A stretch of 40,591 nt of DNA from an uncultured Oscillospiraceae bacterium (GCA_947623745.1 CANQHN010000025.1:1-40591), one strand, 5' to 3'. Shown: positions 7,601 through 15,970, counted from the stretch's first letter. Translations and numbers: made by a program. The notes: generated by a model from the letters alone, not told the origin.

Positions 7601-7946
7601 GGTGCTGGACGCCATGGAGCGCGCCGGGGCGAAGGGCTACCGCTTCCTGCCCCTGCGGGTGACCAAGGGCGGCGTCACTGGGGACGCGCTGGTCTCCGCC
7701 CAGCGCCTGGGCCGTCTGCAAAAGCACATCCAGCGGGTGCTGTCTGACATCTGCGCCGAGATCGCCGCGGGCAACATCTCCGCCGACCCCTTCTGGCGGG
7801 GGCCGGAGAAAAACGCCTGCCGGTTCTGCGACTACGCCGCCGCCTGCCACTTTGAGGAGGGCAGGGGGGGCGACTGCCGCCGCTGGCTGCCCAGCGTCAC
7901 CGCCAAGGAGTTCTGGCAGCGCGTGGAGGGAGGCCCAGATGCCTAA
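4614..7946 (+). CDS. addB: AddB subunit of the AddAB helicase-nuclease
   Basis: The 1110-aa product is of normal AddB length. The N-terminus MLKLLLGRSGSGKSTAV contains a Walker A motif (residues 7-14). The C-terminal part is the RecB-type nuclease: D894 in GFVDRVDSW, then D911 and K913 in VVDYKTGRK. The iron-sulfur cluster ligands are C748 (KSCHF) and C1069, C1072 and C1078 (CRFCDYAAAC), the AddB arrangement C...CX2CX5C. AddAB resects double-strand breaks for RecA-dependent repair. The start is chosen at 4614 because GGAAAGGGGG precedes it; an open extension upstream runs through the palindromes. AddA does not follow: the next genes are small and unrelated, so addA must lie elsewhere in the genome. 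Confidence 0.95.
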   Translation: MLKLLLGRSGSGKSTAVRRRLCQAGAQRPQILLVPEQNSHEAERALCRDGGNGVSLYAEVLSFSRLCSRVFLAAGGMGDAELDAGGRVLLMYSAVKAVSDQLTVCRRGSGRPAFLSGLLATTDELKSCCVRPEDLTAAAGDLEGPEGDKLRDLGLIFAAYDALTAQIALDPRDRLTRTAEKLKNCPWAAGKDLWLDGFTDFTPQQLLVLDQLLAQCENMTVALTCDHLEEDEGGAGVFSTARRTAARLIALAKKRGLTCEAEVLTARPAGELAFVERHLFGRGGDTCPAGGAVELFAARTPRSEVEWAAARILRLVREEGLRFRDIAVAAREFGSYSALIESVFPRCGVSVFCSAMHDILDKPVLALVTAALEAASGGYRYEDMFRYLKTGLTDLSQEDRDILENYVLKWDIRGSRWTQEKPWTMHPRGYGLRFEEGDTALLSRLDALRRQVAAPLEELRKNPEKTGVGQAKALYTFLERVGLPERLTERVDQLKRRGEPALAEEYRQLWDILCSALEQCAALLGDSPMELEEFAGVFRLVLSQYDVGSIPVSLDRVTAGETTRMLNHPVRALILLGADDTSIPQVGGARGLLSDDDRSLLAERGLELNQTGEQLIYREMTTIYQLCALPTDKLILTWPAQGPDGGERRPCFVVERLKLLLDGLETEREEALDGSFRLCAPLPALEQAGRDAGVRAALSALPEYAPQAARLERAANWQRGSLSRPSVDALYGSRVPMSASRMDKYKSCHFSYFMQFGLRAEPRKSAGFSAPEYGTFIHYVLEHVLKGRVSRMNSGQWTWDEAEQQAVRALTRDAVDQYVREELGGLEDQSPRFQYLFKRLQGTVQAVVDNVMGELAQSKFRPLSFELGFAARGDLPPVELTANGVTLSISGFVDRVDSWEHDGKLYLRVVDYKTGRKVFDLTEVWNGLGLQMLLYLFTLQDRGQSLYGKPVEGAGVLYLPAREIIARGSRSMSEEQRQKSVDRELVRRGLVLDAPEVLDAMERAGAKGYRFLPLRVTKGGVTGDALVSAQRLGRLQKHIQRVLSDICAEIAAGNISADPFWRGPEKNACRFCDYAAACHFEEGRGGDCRRWLPSVTAKEFWQRVEGGPDA

Positions 7947-8424
7947 GACCAACACCCGGCGCCGCCGGGACCGGGACAAGCAGCGGCTGGGGCCCCGGGA
8001 GATTCTGAACTACTGCCTGGAAAAGCCGGGGGCCTGGCTGGACCACCCCTTCGGGCCCATCCCCCACTGTGTGAAGGTGGGCCGGCGGCTGTTCGCCCAG
8101 CTCTACCCCAGGCCCAAGGACTACAAGCTGACCCTGAACTGCCAGCGGGACCGGGCGGAGCTCTACCGGAGGCTGTACCCCGGCGTGGTCGTCCCCGGCT
8201 ACCACTGCCCGTCCTTCCAGCAGCCCTATTTCAATACGGTCTGGCTCAACGGCGCCGTCGCCGGCGATGACCTGCGGGCCATGATCGACCACTCCTACGA
8301 GTACGTGCTCCACAAGCACACCCGGAGGGAGCAGGCGGCCATCCTGTCCGGGGAGTGGACCGGGGGCCCCGCCCCCTGGGAAAAGAAAGGAGAGCCGGAG
8401 CATGACCAGGCCGGACCTGTATAA
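7939..8424 (+). CDS. MmcQ/YjbR family protein
   Basis: The 161-aa protein has a basic N-terminus (MPKTNTRRRRDRDKQR) and then a compact MmcQ/YjbR domain: REILNYCLEKPGAWLDHPFG, KVGRRLFAQLYP, LTLNCQRDRAELYRRLYPGVV, HCPSFQQPYFNTVWLNGAV and a final DHSYEYV. The family has a CyaY-like fold and is sometimes called DNA-binding, but its function is not established. The start overlaps the end of addB by 8 bases and is preceded by GGAGGGAGG, so it is translationally coupled to addB; the arginine-rich leader is unusual for the family. It overlaps the next gene by 23 bases. Confidence 0.88.
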   Translation: MPKTNTRRRRDRDKQRLGPREILNYCLEKPGAWLDHPFGPIPHCVKVGRRLFAQLYPRPKDYKLTLNCQRDRAELYRRLYPGVVVPGYHCPSFQQPYFNTVWLNGAVAGDDLRAMIDHSYEYVLHKHTRREQAAILSGEWTGGPAPWEKKGEPEHDQAGPV

Positions 8425-8734
8425 GCTGGAGATCTTCGTGCCGGAGGGCCATTTTGAGGCGGTGCGGGATGCGCTGTGGAGCGCGGACGCCGGACACATC
8501 GGCGCCTACGACCGCTGCCTGTCCTGGTCCCCCGTCCAGAGCTGCTGGCGGCCCCTGGAGGGGGCCAGCCCCTTCGACGGCGCGGTGGGGGAGCTGTCCC
8601 AGGCCCGGGAGATCAAGATCGAGGTCTGCTGCCGCGCCCGGGACCTGGCCCGGGCCCTGGCCGTCGTCAAGGCCGCCCACCCCTACGAGGAGCCGGTGAT
8701 CAACGTGCTGCCCCTGCTGGGCACCGGCCTGTGA
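8402..8734 (+). CDS. NIF3/YqfO C-terminal-type (CutA-like) domain protein
   Basis: This 110-aa protein is a single domain of the type inserted in YqfO/NIF3 proteins, related to the PII/CutA fold. It shows YKLEIFVPEGHFEAVRDAL, GHIGAYDRCLSWSP, RPLEGASPFDGAVGEL and a C-terminal AAHPYEEPVINVLPL; the HPYEEP motif is typical. Stand-alone versions are common in Clostridia and have no proven function; binding of a metal or small ligand is a guess. It overlaps the MmcQ-like gene and lies in the addB transcription unit. Confidence 0.82.
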   Translation: MTRPDLYKLEIFVPEGHFEAVRDALWSADAGHIGAYDRCLSWSPVQSCWRPLEGASPFDGAVGELSQAREIKIEVCCRARDLARALAVVKAAHPYEEPVINVLPLLGTGL

Positions 8735-8768
8735 TCCCCCGCGGCCATCCGCAGAAAGGACCTGTATC

Positions 8769-9602
8769 ATGGACGAGCATAAGAACATCCTCATCATCAA
8801 CGATATGCCCGGCTACGGCAAGGTGGCCCTGGCCGCCATGCTGCCCATCCTGTCCCACCTGGGCCACAGCGTGTACAACCTGCCCACCGCCCTGGTGTCC
8901 AACACCCTGGACTACGGGGTGTTCACCATCCTGGACACCACCGACTACATGATCAAAGCCATCGAGGCGTGGAAAAAGCTGGGGTTCCGGTTCGACTGCA
9001 TCACCACCGGCTTTCTGGCCTCGGCCCGACAGGTGGACATCATCCGCAGCTTCATCGAGAGCCAGCGCAAGCCCGGCCTGCTGGTGATGACCGACCCCAT
9101 CATGGGCGACGATGGGGCGCTGTACAACGGCGTTACCGAGGAGACGGTGGGCAATATGCGCCGCCTGCTGGGCGTGGCCGACGTCATCGTCCCCAACGTC
9201 ACTGAGGCCACCTTCCTGGCCGGTATGTACCAGGGAAGGGAGGCGCTGACCCGGGATGAGGCCCGGCGGGTGGTGGACGCCCTGCTGGCCTTCGGCCCCC
9301 GCTCGGTGGTGGTCACCAGCGGCGTGGCCGCCGAGACGGGGGAGCACGCGGTCTGGGGCTACAACCACGAGACGGCGGAGTATTTCACCATCCCCTACCG
9401 CTTCCTCCAGGTCCACTTCCCCGGCACCGGGGACATGTTCTCCGCCGTGCTGGTGGGGGAGTTGCTCGCCGGGAAGGGGCTGTACCCGTCGGTGAAGCGG
9501 GCCATGGCCGTGATCGAGAAGATGATCTTCCTGGAGCAGGACGAGCGCGAGAGGAACAAGGGCATCCGGGTGGAGAAGTATCTGAGTATTCTCAACGACT
9601 AG
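8769..9602 (+). CDS. pdxY: Pyridoxamine/pyridoxal kinase
   Basis: This 277-aa ribokinase-fold enzyme phosphorylates vitamin B6 vitamers to PLP/PMP precursors in the salvage route. The N-terminus NILIINDMPGYGKVALAAMLPIL replaces the usual DLSGVGRC-type region in the way seen in clostridial pyridoxamine kinases. PTALVSNT follows, then DPIMGDDGALY (about residues 113-123), PNVTEATFL and the C-terminal anion-hole/catalytic motif HFPGTGDMFSAVL (about 217-229). GAAAGGA precedes the ATG. It ends 142 bases before hisZ and precedes the his promoter; PLP is the cofactor of HisC and many other enzymes, but no regulatory link is visible. Confidence 0.9.
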   Translation: MDEHKNILIINDMPGYGKVALAAMLPILSHLGHSVYNLPTALVSNTLDYGVFTILDTTDYMIKAIEAWKKLGFRFDCITTGFLASARQVDIIRSFIESQRKPGLLVMTDPIMGDDGALYNGVTEETVGNMRRLLGVADVIVPNVTEATFLAGMYQGREALTRDEARRVVDALLAFGPRSVVVTSGVAAETGEHAVWGYNHETAEYFTIPYRFLQVHFPGTGDMFSAVLVGELLAGKGLYPSVKRAMAVIEKMIFLEQDERERNKGIRVEKYLSILND

Positions 9603-9640
9603 GGGCGGAGCGCTCCGGTGGATTTTGGAGAAAGAGACAC

Positions 9641-9669
9641 TTGACAGCTCTTTAGCGTTGTAGTATATT
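9641..9669 (+). promoter_or_regulatory. Promoter of the histidine operon
   Basis: TTGACA (9641-9646), a 17-base spacer and TATATT (9664-9669). The leader to the hisZ start is only about 70 bases, too short for a T-box, and shows no histidine-rich leader peptide. How the operon is regulated is not visible. Confidence 0.85.
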
Positions 9670-9744
9670 AGCGTGGTAAAGTAATCGGGCCCGCCCGTCC
9701 CTATCCGGGCCGCCCAGTTCCATCTGTAAGGAGATAACCGTCCC

Positions 9745-10914
9745 GTGAATGTGACCGTCAACACCCCCGAGGGGACCCGAGACCGGCTGTTTGCCGAGTG
9801 CCAGGAGCGCCGCCAGGTCCAGGCCAGGCTCACCCGCCTGTTCCGCCAGCGCGGCTTTCTGGAGGTCTCCACCCCCGATATCGAGTTTTACGACCTGTTT
9901 GCCCTCTCCGGCAGCGCCATCCCCCAGGAGCGGATGCTGAAGGTGGCCGACCCCAGCGGCAAGATCTGCGTACTGCGGCCCGACTCCACCACCCCCATCG
10001 CCCGGGTGGCCGCCACCAAGCTCAAGGCCCTGCCTTTGCCCCAGCGGCTCTACTACGAGCAGACCGTCTACCGGGACAACCCCGCCCACGACGGCGGCAG
10101 CCGGGAGGTGCCCCAGTGCGGGGTGGAGCTCATCGGCGCCCTGGGCAAAAAGGCCGACCTGGAGATGATCGCCACCGCCATCGACGCCCTGCGCGCCTGC
10201 GGCGCCGCCCAGTTCCACGTGGAGCTGGGCCACGCCGGGTTCTTCCGGGACCTGGCCGGGCGGCTCCCTCTGGAGGAGGGGGAGCGGGAGAAGATGCGCG
10301 CCCTCATCGAGGGGAAGAACTTCGCCGCCCTCAACAAGCTGCTGGCCCCCTACGGCGGCGACCCCGCCGCGGCCGCGCTGGGCCGGCTGTCCCGCCTGTT
10401 CGGCGGGGCCGAGGTGCTGGAGCAGGCCGAGGCCCTGGCCGGCCGCACCCAGGCGGTGGACTACCTGCGGGCGCTGTACGACGAGCTGTCCGCCGCCGGC
10501 TACGGCCCCTACGTCCGCTTTGACCTGGGCATGGTCCACCAGATCGACTACTACACCGGCGTGGTCTTTCGTGGCTACGTGGAGGGGGCGGGGGACGCCG
10601 TCCTGTCCGGCGGCCGGTACGACAACCTGGTGGGCTGCTTCGGCCGGGACACCCAGGCCACCGGCTTCGCGGTGTACGTGGACAACCTGGCCCGCACCCT
10701 GCCCCAGTTGCCCCAGCCCAAGCTGCGCTGCGTGGTCCACTACGAGCCGGGCTATCTGGCCCAGGCCCTGGAGGCGGTGGACAGCCGCCCGGCGGGCACC
10801 TGCGAGCTGTCCCCCTGCCGCACCCTGGCCTCCACCCGGAACCTGGCCCGGGACAAGGGCGCCCAGAGCGTCCTCATTTTCGACAAAGACGGGGAGAGGG
10901 AGGAGCCGGTATGA
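9745..10914 (+). CDS. hisZ: ATP phosphoribosyltransferase regulatory subunit HisZ
   Basis: This 389-aa protein resembles the catalytic core of histidyl-tRNA synthetase but lacks the C-terminal anticodon-binding domain. Motif 2-like YYEQTVYRDNPAH and the two HisA-type motifs FDLGMVHQIDYYTGVVFRGY and SGGRYDNLVGCFG are visible. HisZ forms a hetero-octamer with the short form of HisG and makes it active and feedback-inhibited by histidine. The GTG start has AAGGAG at 9728-9733, a rather long 11 bases away. The stop overlaps the hisG start (ATGA). The adjacent short HisG (213 aa) settles the choice of HisZ over HisS. Confidence 0.95.
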   Translation: MNVTVNTPEGTRDRLFAECQERRQVQARLTRLFRQRGFLEVSTPDIEFYDLFALSGSAIPQERMLKVADPSGKICVLRPDSTTPIARVAATKLKALPLPQRLYYEQTVYRDNPAHDGGSREVPQCGVELIGALGKKADLEMIATAIDALRACGAAQFHVELGHAGFFRDLAGRLPLEEGEREKMRALIEGKNFAALNKLLAPYGGDPAAAALGRLSRLFGGAEVLEQAEALAGRTQAVDYLRALYDELSAAGYGPYVRFDLGMVHQIDYYTGVVFRGYVEGAGDAVLSGGRYDNLVGCFGRDTQATGFAVYVDNLARTLPQLPQPKLRCVVHYEPGYLAQALEAVDSRPAGTCELSPCRTLASTRNLARDKGAQSVLIFDKDGEREEPV

Positions 10915-11552
10915 GCGACAGACTGCGCATCGCCCTGACCAAGGGCCGCCTCCAGGACAGGTCCGTGGAGATGTTCGAGCGGTTCGGCCTGGACTGCGCC
11001 CCCATCAGGGACCCCGGCCGCCGGCTGGTCCACGCCATCCCCAACTACCCCCTGGACGCGGTGCTGGCCAAGGCCCCCGACGTGATCACCTATGTGGAGC
11101 ACGGGGTGTGCGACCTGGGCATCGTGGGCCGGGACACCATTTTGGAGAAGGGCGGCGCCTTCTATGAGGTGCTGGATCTGGGCTTCGGCAAATGCCGCTT
11201 CGCTCTGGCGGTGAAGGAGGGGACCGACTTCTACGGCACCTACCGCACCCGCCGGGTGGCGTCCAAGTACCCCGAGGTCACCCGGGCCTTCTTCGCCCGG
11301 AAGGGCATGGACGTGGACATCATCAAGATCGAGGGCAGTGTGGAGCTGGCCCCCATCCTGGGCCTGACCGACGCCATCGTGGACATCGTGGAGACCGGCG
11401 CCACTCTGAGGGCCAACGGCCTGGTGCCCATCGAGACGGTGGCGGAGGTGTCCGCCCGCCTCATCGTCAACACCGCCAGCATGAAGCTGCACAAGGCCCA
11501 GATCACCGACTTTATCGCCCGCTGTGAGGCGGGACTGGAGGGACAGCCATGA
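10911..11552 (+). CDS. hisG: ATP phosphoribosyltransferase, short form
   Basis: The 213-aa catalytic subunit performs the first step of histidine synthesis, joining ATP and PRPP. It is the short form, lacking the C-terminal ACT-like regulatory domain, and therefore needs HisZ encoded directly upstream. Typical segments are RIALTKGRLQDRSVEMFERFG, DVITYVEHGVCDLGIVGRDTI, ASKYPEVTRAFFARKG, the GSVELAPILGLTDAIVDIVETGATL stretch that binds PRPP phosphates, and a closing INTASMKL-like VNTASMKLHKAQI. It overlaps hisZ and hisD by four bases each. Confidence 0.96.
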   Translation: MSDRLRIALTKGRLQDRSVEMFERFGLDCAPIRDPGRRLVHAIPNYPLDAVLAKAPDVITYVEHGVCDLGIVGRDTILEKGGAFYEVLDLGFGKCRFALAVKEGTDFYGTYRTRRVASKYPEVTRAFFARKGMDVDIIKIEGSVELAPILGLTDAIVDIVETGATLRANGLVPIETVAEVSARLIVNTASMKLHKAQITDFIARCEAGLEGQP

Positions 11553-12823
11553 TCTCCGTCATCATCGCCGACGGACAGGCGGAGCAGCGGCAGCTGGCCG
11601 CCATGCGGGAGCGGGCCGCGGCCAAAAACGCCGACATCGAGCTGGCCGTCCGGGCCGTTATGGAGAACGTCCGGGCGGAGGGATACGCCGCCGTGGCCCG
11701 GTACAGCCGGGAGTTCGACCACCGGGAGCCCTATGAGATCTCCCGGGACGCCCTGGATGAGGCTTACCGCGTCTGCGCCCCGGAGCTCATCGCCGCCCTG
11801 GAGCACGCCGCGAGGAATATCCGGGACTACAACGAGAAGCTGCTGGCCAAAACGGTGGAGTGGATCTCCCCCGACGGCGGCCGGGTGGGCCGGGTGGTCC
11901 GGGGACTGACCCGGGTGGGCATCTACGTCCCCGGCGGCACCGCCGCCTACCCCAGCAGCGTGCTGATGAACGCCGTCCCAGCCAAGGTGGCCGGGGTGGA
12001 GGAGGTCGTCATGGTCACGCCCCCCACGGAGAACCTGAGCGCCCCGGTGCTGGCCGCCGCCAGGATCGCCGGGGTGGACCGGGTCATCGCCGTGGGCGGG
12101 GCCCAGGCGGTGGCCGCCCTGACCTACGGCGCGGGCTTCATCCCCCGGGTGGACAAGCTGGTGGGCCCCGGCAACGCCTTCGTGGCCGCCGCCAAGCGTC
12201 TGGCCTACGGGGCGCTGGACATCGACATGGTGGCCGGCCCTTCCGAGGTGCTGGTGGTTGCCGACTCCACGGCCGACCCGAAATTCGTGGCCGCCGACCT
12301 GCTCAGCCAGGCGGAGCACGACAAGCTGGCCTGCGCGGTGCTGCTCACCGACTCCCTGGAGCTGGCCCGGGCGGTGGACGGGGAGATCGTCCGCCAGACC
12401 GGCTATCTCAGCCGCTCCGAGATCATGGAGGCCTCCCTGCGGGACTTCGGCTGCGCCATCGTGTGCGGCTCGCTGGACCGCTGCCTGGAGCTGGCCAACG
12501 AGATCGCCCCGGAGCACCTGGAGCTGGTCACGGAGCACCCCCGGGACCTGCTGCCCAAGGTCAAAAACGCCGGTGCGGTGTTCCTGGGGTCCTGGACGCC
12601 GGAGCCCCTGGGGGACTACCTGGCCGGGCCGGACCACGTGCTGCCCACCAGCGGCACCGCCCGGTTCTTCTCGCCCCTGAGCGTGGACAGCTTTATCAAG
12701 ACCATGAGCGTGCTGGAGTTTGACCGGGCGGCCCTGGAGCCCCTGGCCCCGGAGATCGTCACCCTGGCCGAGACGGAGAAGCTCACCGCCCACGCCAACT
12801 CCATCCGCGTCCGGTTTGAATAA
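11549..12823 (+). CDS. hisD: Histidinol dehydrogenase
   Basis: The 424-aa enzyme carries out the last two oxidations from histidinol to histidine with NAD and zinc. Recognisable segments are VRGLTRVGIYVPGGTAAYPSSVLMNAVPAKVAG, VGGAQAVAALTYG, VDKLVGPGNAFVAAAKR, DMVAGPSEVLVVAD, the zinc/catalytic SQAEHDKLA, APEHLEL and HVLPTSGTARFFSPLSVDSF. It is of normal length and overlaps hisG by ATGA; hisB follows after 13 bases with its own AAGGAGG. Confidence 0.97.
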   Translation: MISVIIADGQAEQRQLAAMRERAAAKNADIELAVRAVMENVRAEGYAAVARYSREFDHREPYEISRDALDEAYRVCAPELIAALEHAARNIRDYNEKLLAKTVEWISPDGGRVGRVVRGLTRVGIYVPGGTAAYPSSVLMNAVPAKVAGVEEVVMVTPPTENLSAPVLAAARIAGVDRVIAVGGAQAVAALTYGAGFIPRVDKLVGPGNAFVAAAKRLAYGALDIDMVAGPSEVLVVADSTADPKFVAADLLSQAEHDKLACAVLLTDSLELARAVDGEIVRQTGYLSRSEIMEASLRDFGCAIVCGSLDRCLELANEIAPEHLELVTEHPRDLLPKVKNAGAVFLGSWTPEPLGDYLAGPDHVLPTSGTARFFSPLSVDSFIKTMSVLEFDRAALEPLAPEIVTLAETEKLTAHANSIRVRFE

Positions 12824-12836
12824 GGAGGAACGCACC

Positions 12837-13442
12837 ATGAACGTACCCATCACAGCGGGGGAGAAGCCCCGCGCCTATGTCCTCTCCCGCAGGACCAAGG
12901 AGACTGAAATTTCAGCGGACCTGTGCCTGGACGGGGGAGAAGTTGACATAAAAACCGGCATCGGCTTCTTCGACCACATGCTCACCGCCCTGGCCTTCTA
13001 CGCCGGCTGGGGGCTGACCCTCACCGCCAGGGGCGACCTGGAGGTGGACGGCCACCACACGGTGGAGGACGTGGGCATCGTCCTGGGGCAGGCCTTCGCC
13101 GCCGCCCTGAGGGACAAGAAGGGGATCAGGCGCTACGGGACGGCCTTTGTCCCCATGGACGAGGCCCTGTGCCGCACGGTGCTGGACCTCTCCAACCGGC
13201 CCTACCTGGTGTTCGACGCCCCCATGCCCCAGCCCATGATCGGCGCCTACGACGCCTGCCTGACGGCGGAGTTCATGCGGGCCTTCGCCTTCAACGCCGG
13301 AATCACCCTCCATCAGAAGTGCGAGTACGGCGCCAACGCCCATCACATCACCGAGGCCCTGTTCAAGTCTCTGGGCCAGGCCCTGAGAGAGGCCGCCCGG
13401 ATCGACGGGGCGGGGGTGACGTCCACCAAGGGCGTGCTGTGA
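12837..13442 (+). CDS. hisB: Imidazoleglycerol-phosphate dehydratase
   Basis: The 201-aa protein is the monofunctional dehydratase without a fused histidinol-phosphatase domain. It has the two metal-binding repeats: GIGFFDHMLTALAFY with DGHHTVEDVGIVLG in the first half, and YGANAHHITEALFKSLGQAL in the second. The start at 12837 is fixed by AAGGAGG eight bases upstream. Near 12940 the gene contains AAGTTGACATAA, one base away from the repeated AT-rich motif described in the findings, encoding EVDIK. Confidence 0.96.
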   Translation: MNVPITAGEKPRAYVLSRRTKETEISADLCLDGGEVDIKTGIGFFDHMLTALAFYAGWGLTLTARGDLEVDGHHTVEDVGIVLGQAFAAALRDKKGIRRYGTAFVPMDEALCRTVLDLSNRPYLVFDAPMPQPMIGAYDACLTAEFMRAFAFNAGITLHQKCEYGANAHHITEALFKSLGQALREAARIDGAGVTSTKGVL

Positions 13443-13452
13443 GGAGGGTGCC

Positions 13453-14061
13453 ATGAGCGGTATCGCCATTATCGACTACGGCGCGGGCAATCTGAAAAGC
13501 GTGTCCAACGCCCTGGGCTATTTGGGGTTCTCCCACTACATCACCGCCGACCCGGCGGACCTGGAGCGGGCCGGAGCGGTGATCCTCCCCGGCGTGGGGG
13601 CCTTCCCCGACGCCATGGACAAGCTGCGCCGGCGGGGGATGGACGCCGCCCTGCGGGCCCAGGCCGGGCGCAAGCCCATCCTGGGCATCTGCCTGGGGAT
13701 GCAGCTGCTGTTCGACCGGGGCGAGGAGGTCCGAGACTGTGAAGGACTTAGCCTTGTCAGCGGGCATGTGGGTCTGATCCGGACCGACCTCAAGCTGCCC
13801 CACATCGGCTGGAACAGCCTGCGCCTGCAAAATAACTCGCCCCTGTTCCGAGGGCTGGACGACGGCGCCTACGTGTACTTCGTCCACTCCTTCTGCGGCT
13901 ACGCTACCCGGGAGGGGGATGTGATCGCCCGGACGGACTACGGGGCGTCCGTGGTGGCGGCGGTGGCCCGGGACGGGGTGCTCGGCTGTCAGTTCCACCC
14001 GGAGAAGAGCGGCGAGGTGGGCCTGCAGATCCTGCGGAATTTTGGAGCGATGGAGCAATGA
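13453..14061 (+). CDS. hisH: Imidazole glycerol phosphate synthase, glutaminase subunit
   Basis: The 202-aa glutamine amidotransferase supplies ammonia to HisF. The class I triad is present: Cys80 in LGICLGMQLL, and His182 and Glu184 in CQFHPEKSG. The N-terminus IAIIDYGAGNLKSVSNAL and ILPGVGAFPDAM are typical of HisH. GAGGGTGCC precedes the ATG, and the stop overlaps the hisA start by four bases. Confidence 0.96.
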   Translation: MSGIAIIDYGAGNLKSVSNALGYLGFSHYITADPADLERAGAVILPGVGAFPDAMDKLRRRGMDAALRAQAGRKPILGICLGMQLLFDRGEEVRDCEGLSLVSGHVGLIRTDLKLPHIGWNSLRLQNNSPLFRGLDDGAYVYFVHSFCGYATREGDVIARTDYGASVVAAVARDGVLGCQFHPEKSGEVGLQILRNFGAMEQ

Positions 14062-14780
14062 TCATTTTACCTGCCATTGACCTGAAGGACGGGCAAGTGG
14101 TCCGCCTTTACAAGGGGGAGTTCGACACGGTCCACCAGGTGGCCCGGGACCCCCTGGCCGCCGCCCGGGACTTTTTCGCCGCCGGGGCCCGGCACATCCA
14201 CATGGTGGACCTGGACGGCGCCAGGGACGGCGTGCGCAGAAACGCCGCCATCGTCCGCGCCGTGGCGGAGCAGTCCGGCCTGGCCGTGGAGCTGGGGGGC
14301 GGCATCCGCACCATGGCTGACCTGGAGGAGGTGTTCGCCATGGGGGTCTCCCGGGCCGTCATCGGCTCCGCCGCCGTCAGCGACCCGGACTTCGTCTGCG
14401 CCGCGGTGGACCGGTACGGCGAGCGCATCGCCGTAGGCATCGACGCCAAGGACGGCCGGGTGCGCACCGCCGGCTGGCTGGAGGACTCGGGGCGCGACTG
14501 CCTGGAGTTTGCCTGCTCCATGGAGAAAATCGGAGTAAAGTATATTATCTTTACAGATATAGACACCGACGGCACCCTCTCCGGCCCCAGCTTCGCACGG
14601 CTGGAGGCCCTCCAGCGGCGCGTCTCCTGCCGAATCACCGCCTCCGGCGGCGTGTCCAGCAATGCCGACATCCAGAAGCTGGCCGCTATGGGCCTGTATG
14701 GGGCCATCGTGGGCAAGGCGTACTACGCCGGGGCGGTGGATCTGGCCCGGGCGGTAAAGGAGGCGGGCAGTCAATGTTAG
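14058..14780 (+). CDS. hisA: ProFAR isomerase
   Basis: The 240-aa half-barrel isomerase acts between HisI/E and HisF. The catalytic Asp8 lies in [13 protein letters not shown], and the second Asp in [24 protein letters not shown] and [11 protein letters not shown] are the phosphate sites. Bases 14522-14572 form a marked AT-rich island in this GC-rich gene, with the codons GTA AAG TAT ATT ATC TTT ACA GAT ATA in a row, which is out of keeping with the rest of the operon. The gene overlaps hisF by 7 bases. Confidence 0.96.
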   Translation: MIILPAIDLKDGQVVRLYKGEFDTVHQVARDPLAAARDFFAAGARHIHMVDLDGARDGVRRNAAIVRAVAEQSGLAVELGGGIRTMADLEEVFAMGVSRAVIGSAAVSDPDFVCAAVDRYGERIAVGIDAKDGRVRTAGWLEDSGRDCLEFACSMEKIGVKYIIFTDIDTDGTLSGPSFARLEALQRRVSCRITASGGVSSNADIQKLAAMGLYGAIVGKAYYAGAVDLARAVKEAGSQC

Positions 14781-15529
14781 CCAAGCGCATCATCCCCTGC
14801 CTGGACGTGCGGGACGGCCGGGTGGTGAAGGGGGTCAACTTTGTCAACATCCGGGACGCCGGCGACCCGGTGGAGCTGGCCAAATTCTACTCCGACCAGG
14901 GAGCGGATGAGATCGTCTTTCTGGACATCACCGCCACCAGCGACGCCCGGGACACCGTGGCCGACGTGGTGGAGCGCACCGCCGCCCAGGTGTTCGTCCC
15001 CCTCACCGTGGGGGGCGGCATCCGCACCCTGGAGGACTTCCAGCGCCTGCTGCGCTCCGGGGCGGACAAGATCTCCGTCAACTCCGCCGCCGTGAAGGAC
15101 CCCACCCTGCTCTCCCGGGCCGCCGAGAAGTTCGGCAGCCAGTGCGTGGTCCTGGCCATCGACGCCAGGAGACGCCCCGAGGGCTGGTACGAGGTGGTGG
15201 TGGCCGGCGGCCGCACCCCCACCGGCATCGATGCCATCCAGTGGGCGAAGCGGGGCCAGGCCCTGGGCGCGGGGGAGATTTTGCTCACCTCCATGGACGC
15301 CGACGGCACCAAGGCCGGGTTCGACCTGGAGATGACCCGGGCCGTCACCAAGGCGGTGTCCATCCCAGTCATCGCCTCCGGCGGCTGCGGCAGCCTGGAG
15401 CACTTCGCGGAGGTGTTTGAGGCCACCAACTGCGACGCCGCCCTGGCCGCCTCCCTGTTCCACTTCGGCGAACTGACCGTGCCCCAGGTGAAGGACTACC
15501 TCCGCGCGAAAAATATCCCGGTGAGGTGA
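14774..15529 (+). CDS. hisF: Imidazole glycerol phosphate synthase, cyclase subunit
   Basis: This 251-aa beta-barrel enzyme uses ammonia from HisH to form imidazole glycerol phosphate and AICAR. It begins [23 protein letters not shown] with catalytic Asp11; [40 protein letters not shown] (second catalytic Asp) and [11 protein letters not shown] follow. Length and motif order are normal. It overlaps hisA and hisI. Confidence 0.97.
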   Translation: MLAKRIIPCLDVRDGRVVKGVNFVNIRDAGDPVELAKFYSDQGADEIVFLDITATSDARDTVADVVERTAAQVFVPLTVGGGIRTLEDFQRLLRSGADKISVNSAAVKDPTLLSRAAEKFGSQCVVLAIDARRRPEGWYEVVVAGGRTPTGIDAIQWAKRGQALGAGEILLTSMDADGTKAGFDLEMTRAVTKAVSIPVIASGGCGSLEHFAEVFEATNCDAALAASLFHFGELTVPQVKDYLRAKNIPVR

Positions 15530-15855
15530 GGACTGTGTTCGATTTGGACCGGCTGTTTCAAAAATCCGACCTGATCCCGGTCATCATCCAGGACCGGGCC
15601 ACGAAGGACATCCTGATGCTGGGCTTCACAAATCGGGAGGCGGTGGAGCTGACCTTAAAAACCAAAACCGCCTGGTTCTGGTCCCGGAGCCGGCGGGAGC
15701 TGTGGAACAAGGGGGCCACCTCGGGCAACTACCTCCACGTGCGGCAGGTCTACACCGACTGCGACACCGACACCCTCCTGTACATCTGCGACCCGGACGG
15801 CCCCACCTGCCACACCGGCGCGCGCAGCTGTTTTTTCAACGAGATCGAGCTGTGA
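15526..15855 (+). CDS. hisI: Phosphoribosyl-AMP cyclohydrolase
   Basis: The 109-aa HisI opens the purine ring of PR-AMP. Present are [24 protein letters not shown], the [14 protein letters not shown] motif, metal site [21 protein letters not shown] and a final C-FF. It is not fused to HisE, which follows as a separate gene. The GTG start overlaps the hisF stop (GTGA); a second GTG at 15535, better spaced from GTGAGGTGAGG, would give MFDLDRLFQ and is an equally possible start. Confidence 0.95.
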   Translation: MRTVFDLDRLFQKSDLIPVIIQDRATKDILMLGFTNREAVELTLKTKTAWFWSRSRRELWNKGATSGNYLHVRQVYTDCDTDTLLYICDPDGPTCHTGARSCFFNEIEL

Positions 15856-15895
15856 CCCTGATTTTGTAAATTTTTTGCGCGCTGGACAAACTCCC

Positions 15896-15924
15896 TTGCG
15901 GAATTTTCCGGCGCGCACTATAAT
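15896..15924 (+). promoter_or_regulatory. Internal promoter before hisE
   Basis: TTGCGG (15896-15901), a 17-base spacer and a consensus TATAAT (15919-15924) lie in the 115-base gap between hisI and hisE. The gap is AT-richer than its surroundings. hisE and the BI-1-like gene may therefore be transcribed independently of the rest of the his operon. Confidence 0.7.
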
Positions 15925-15970
15925 AGGAATGTACCCCCGCGTGGATATACTATGGAAAGAAGCGATACCG

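Noticed and set aside
4530-7979. Long antisense frame opposite addB
   Set aside because: It mirrors the codon bias of addB (Gly/Leu/Gln/Val/His-rich) and has no recognisable protein features; a shadow frame of GC-rich coding DNA.
9670-9744. T-box or histidine attenuator before hisZ
   Set aside because: The leader is only ~70 bases, lacks the T-box sequence and any His-rich reading frame.
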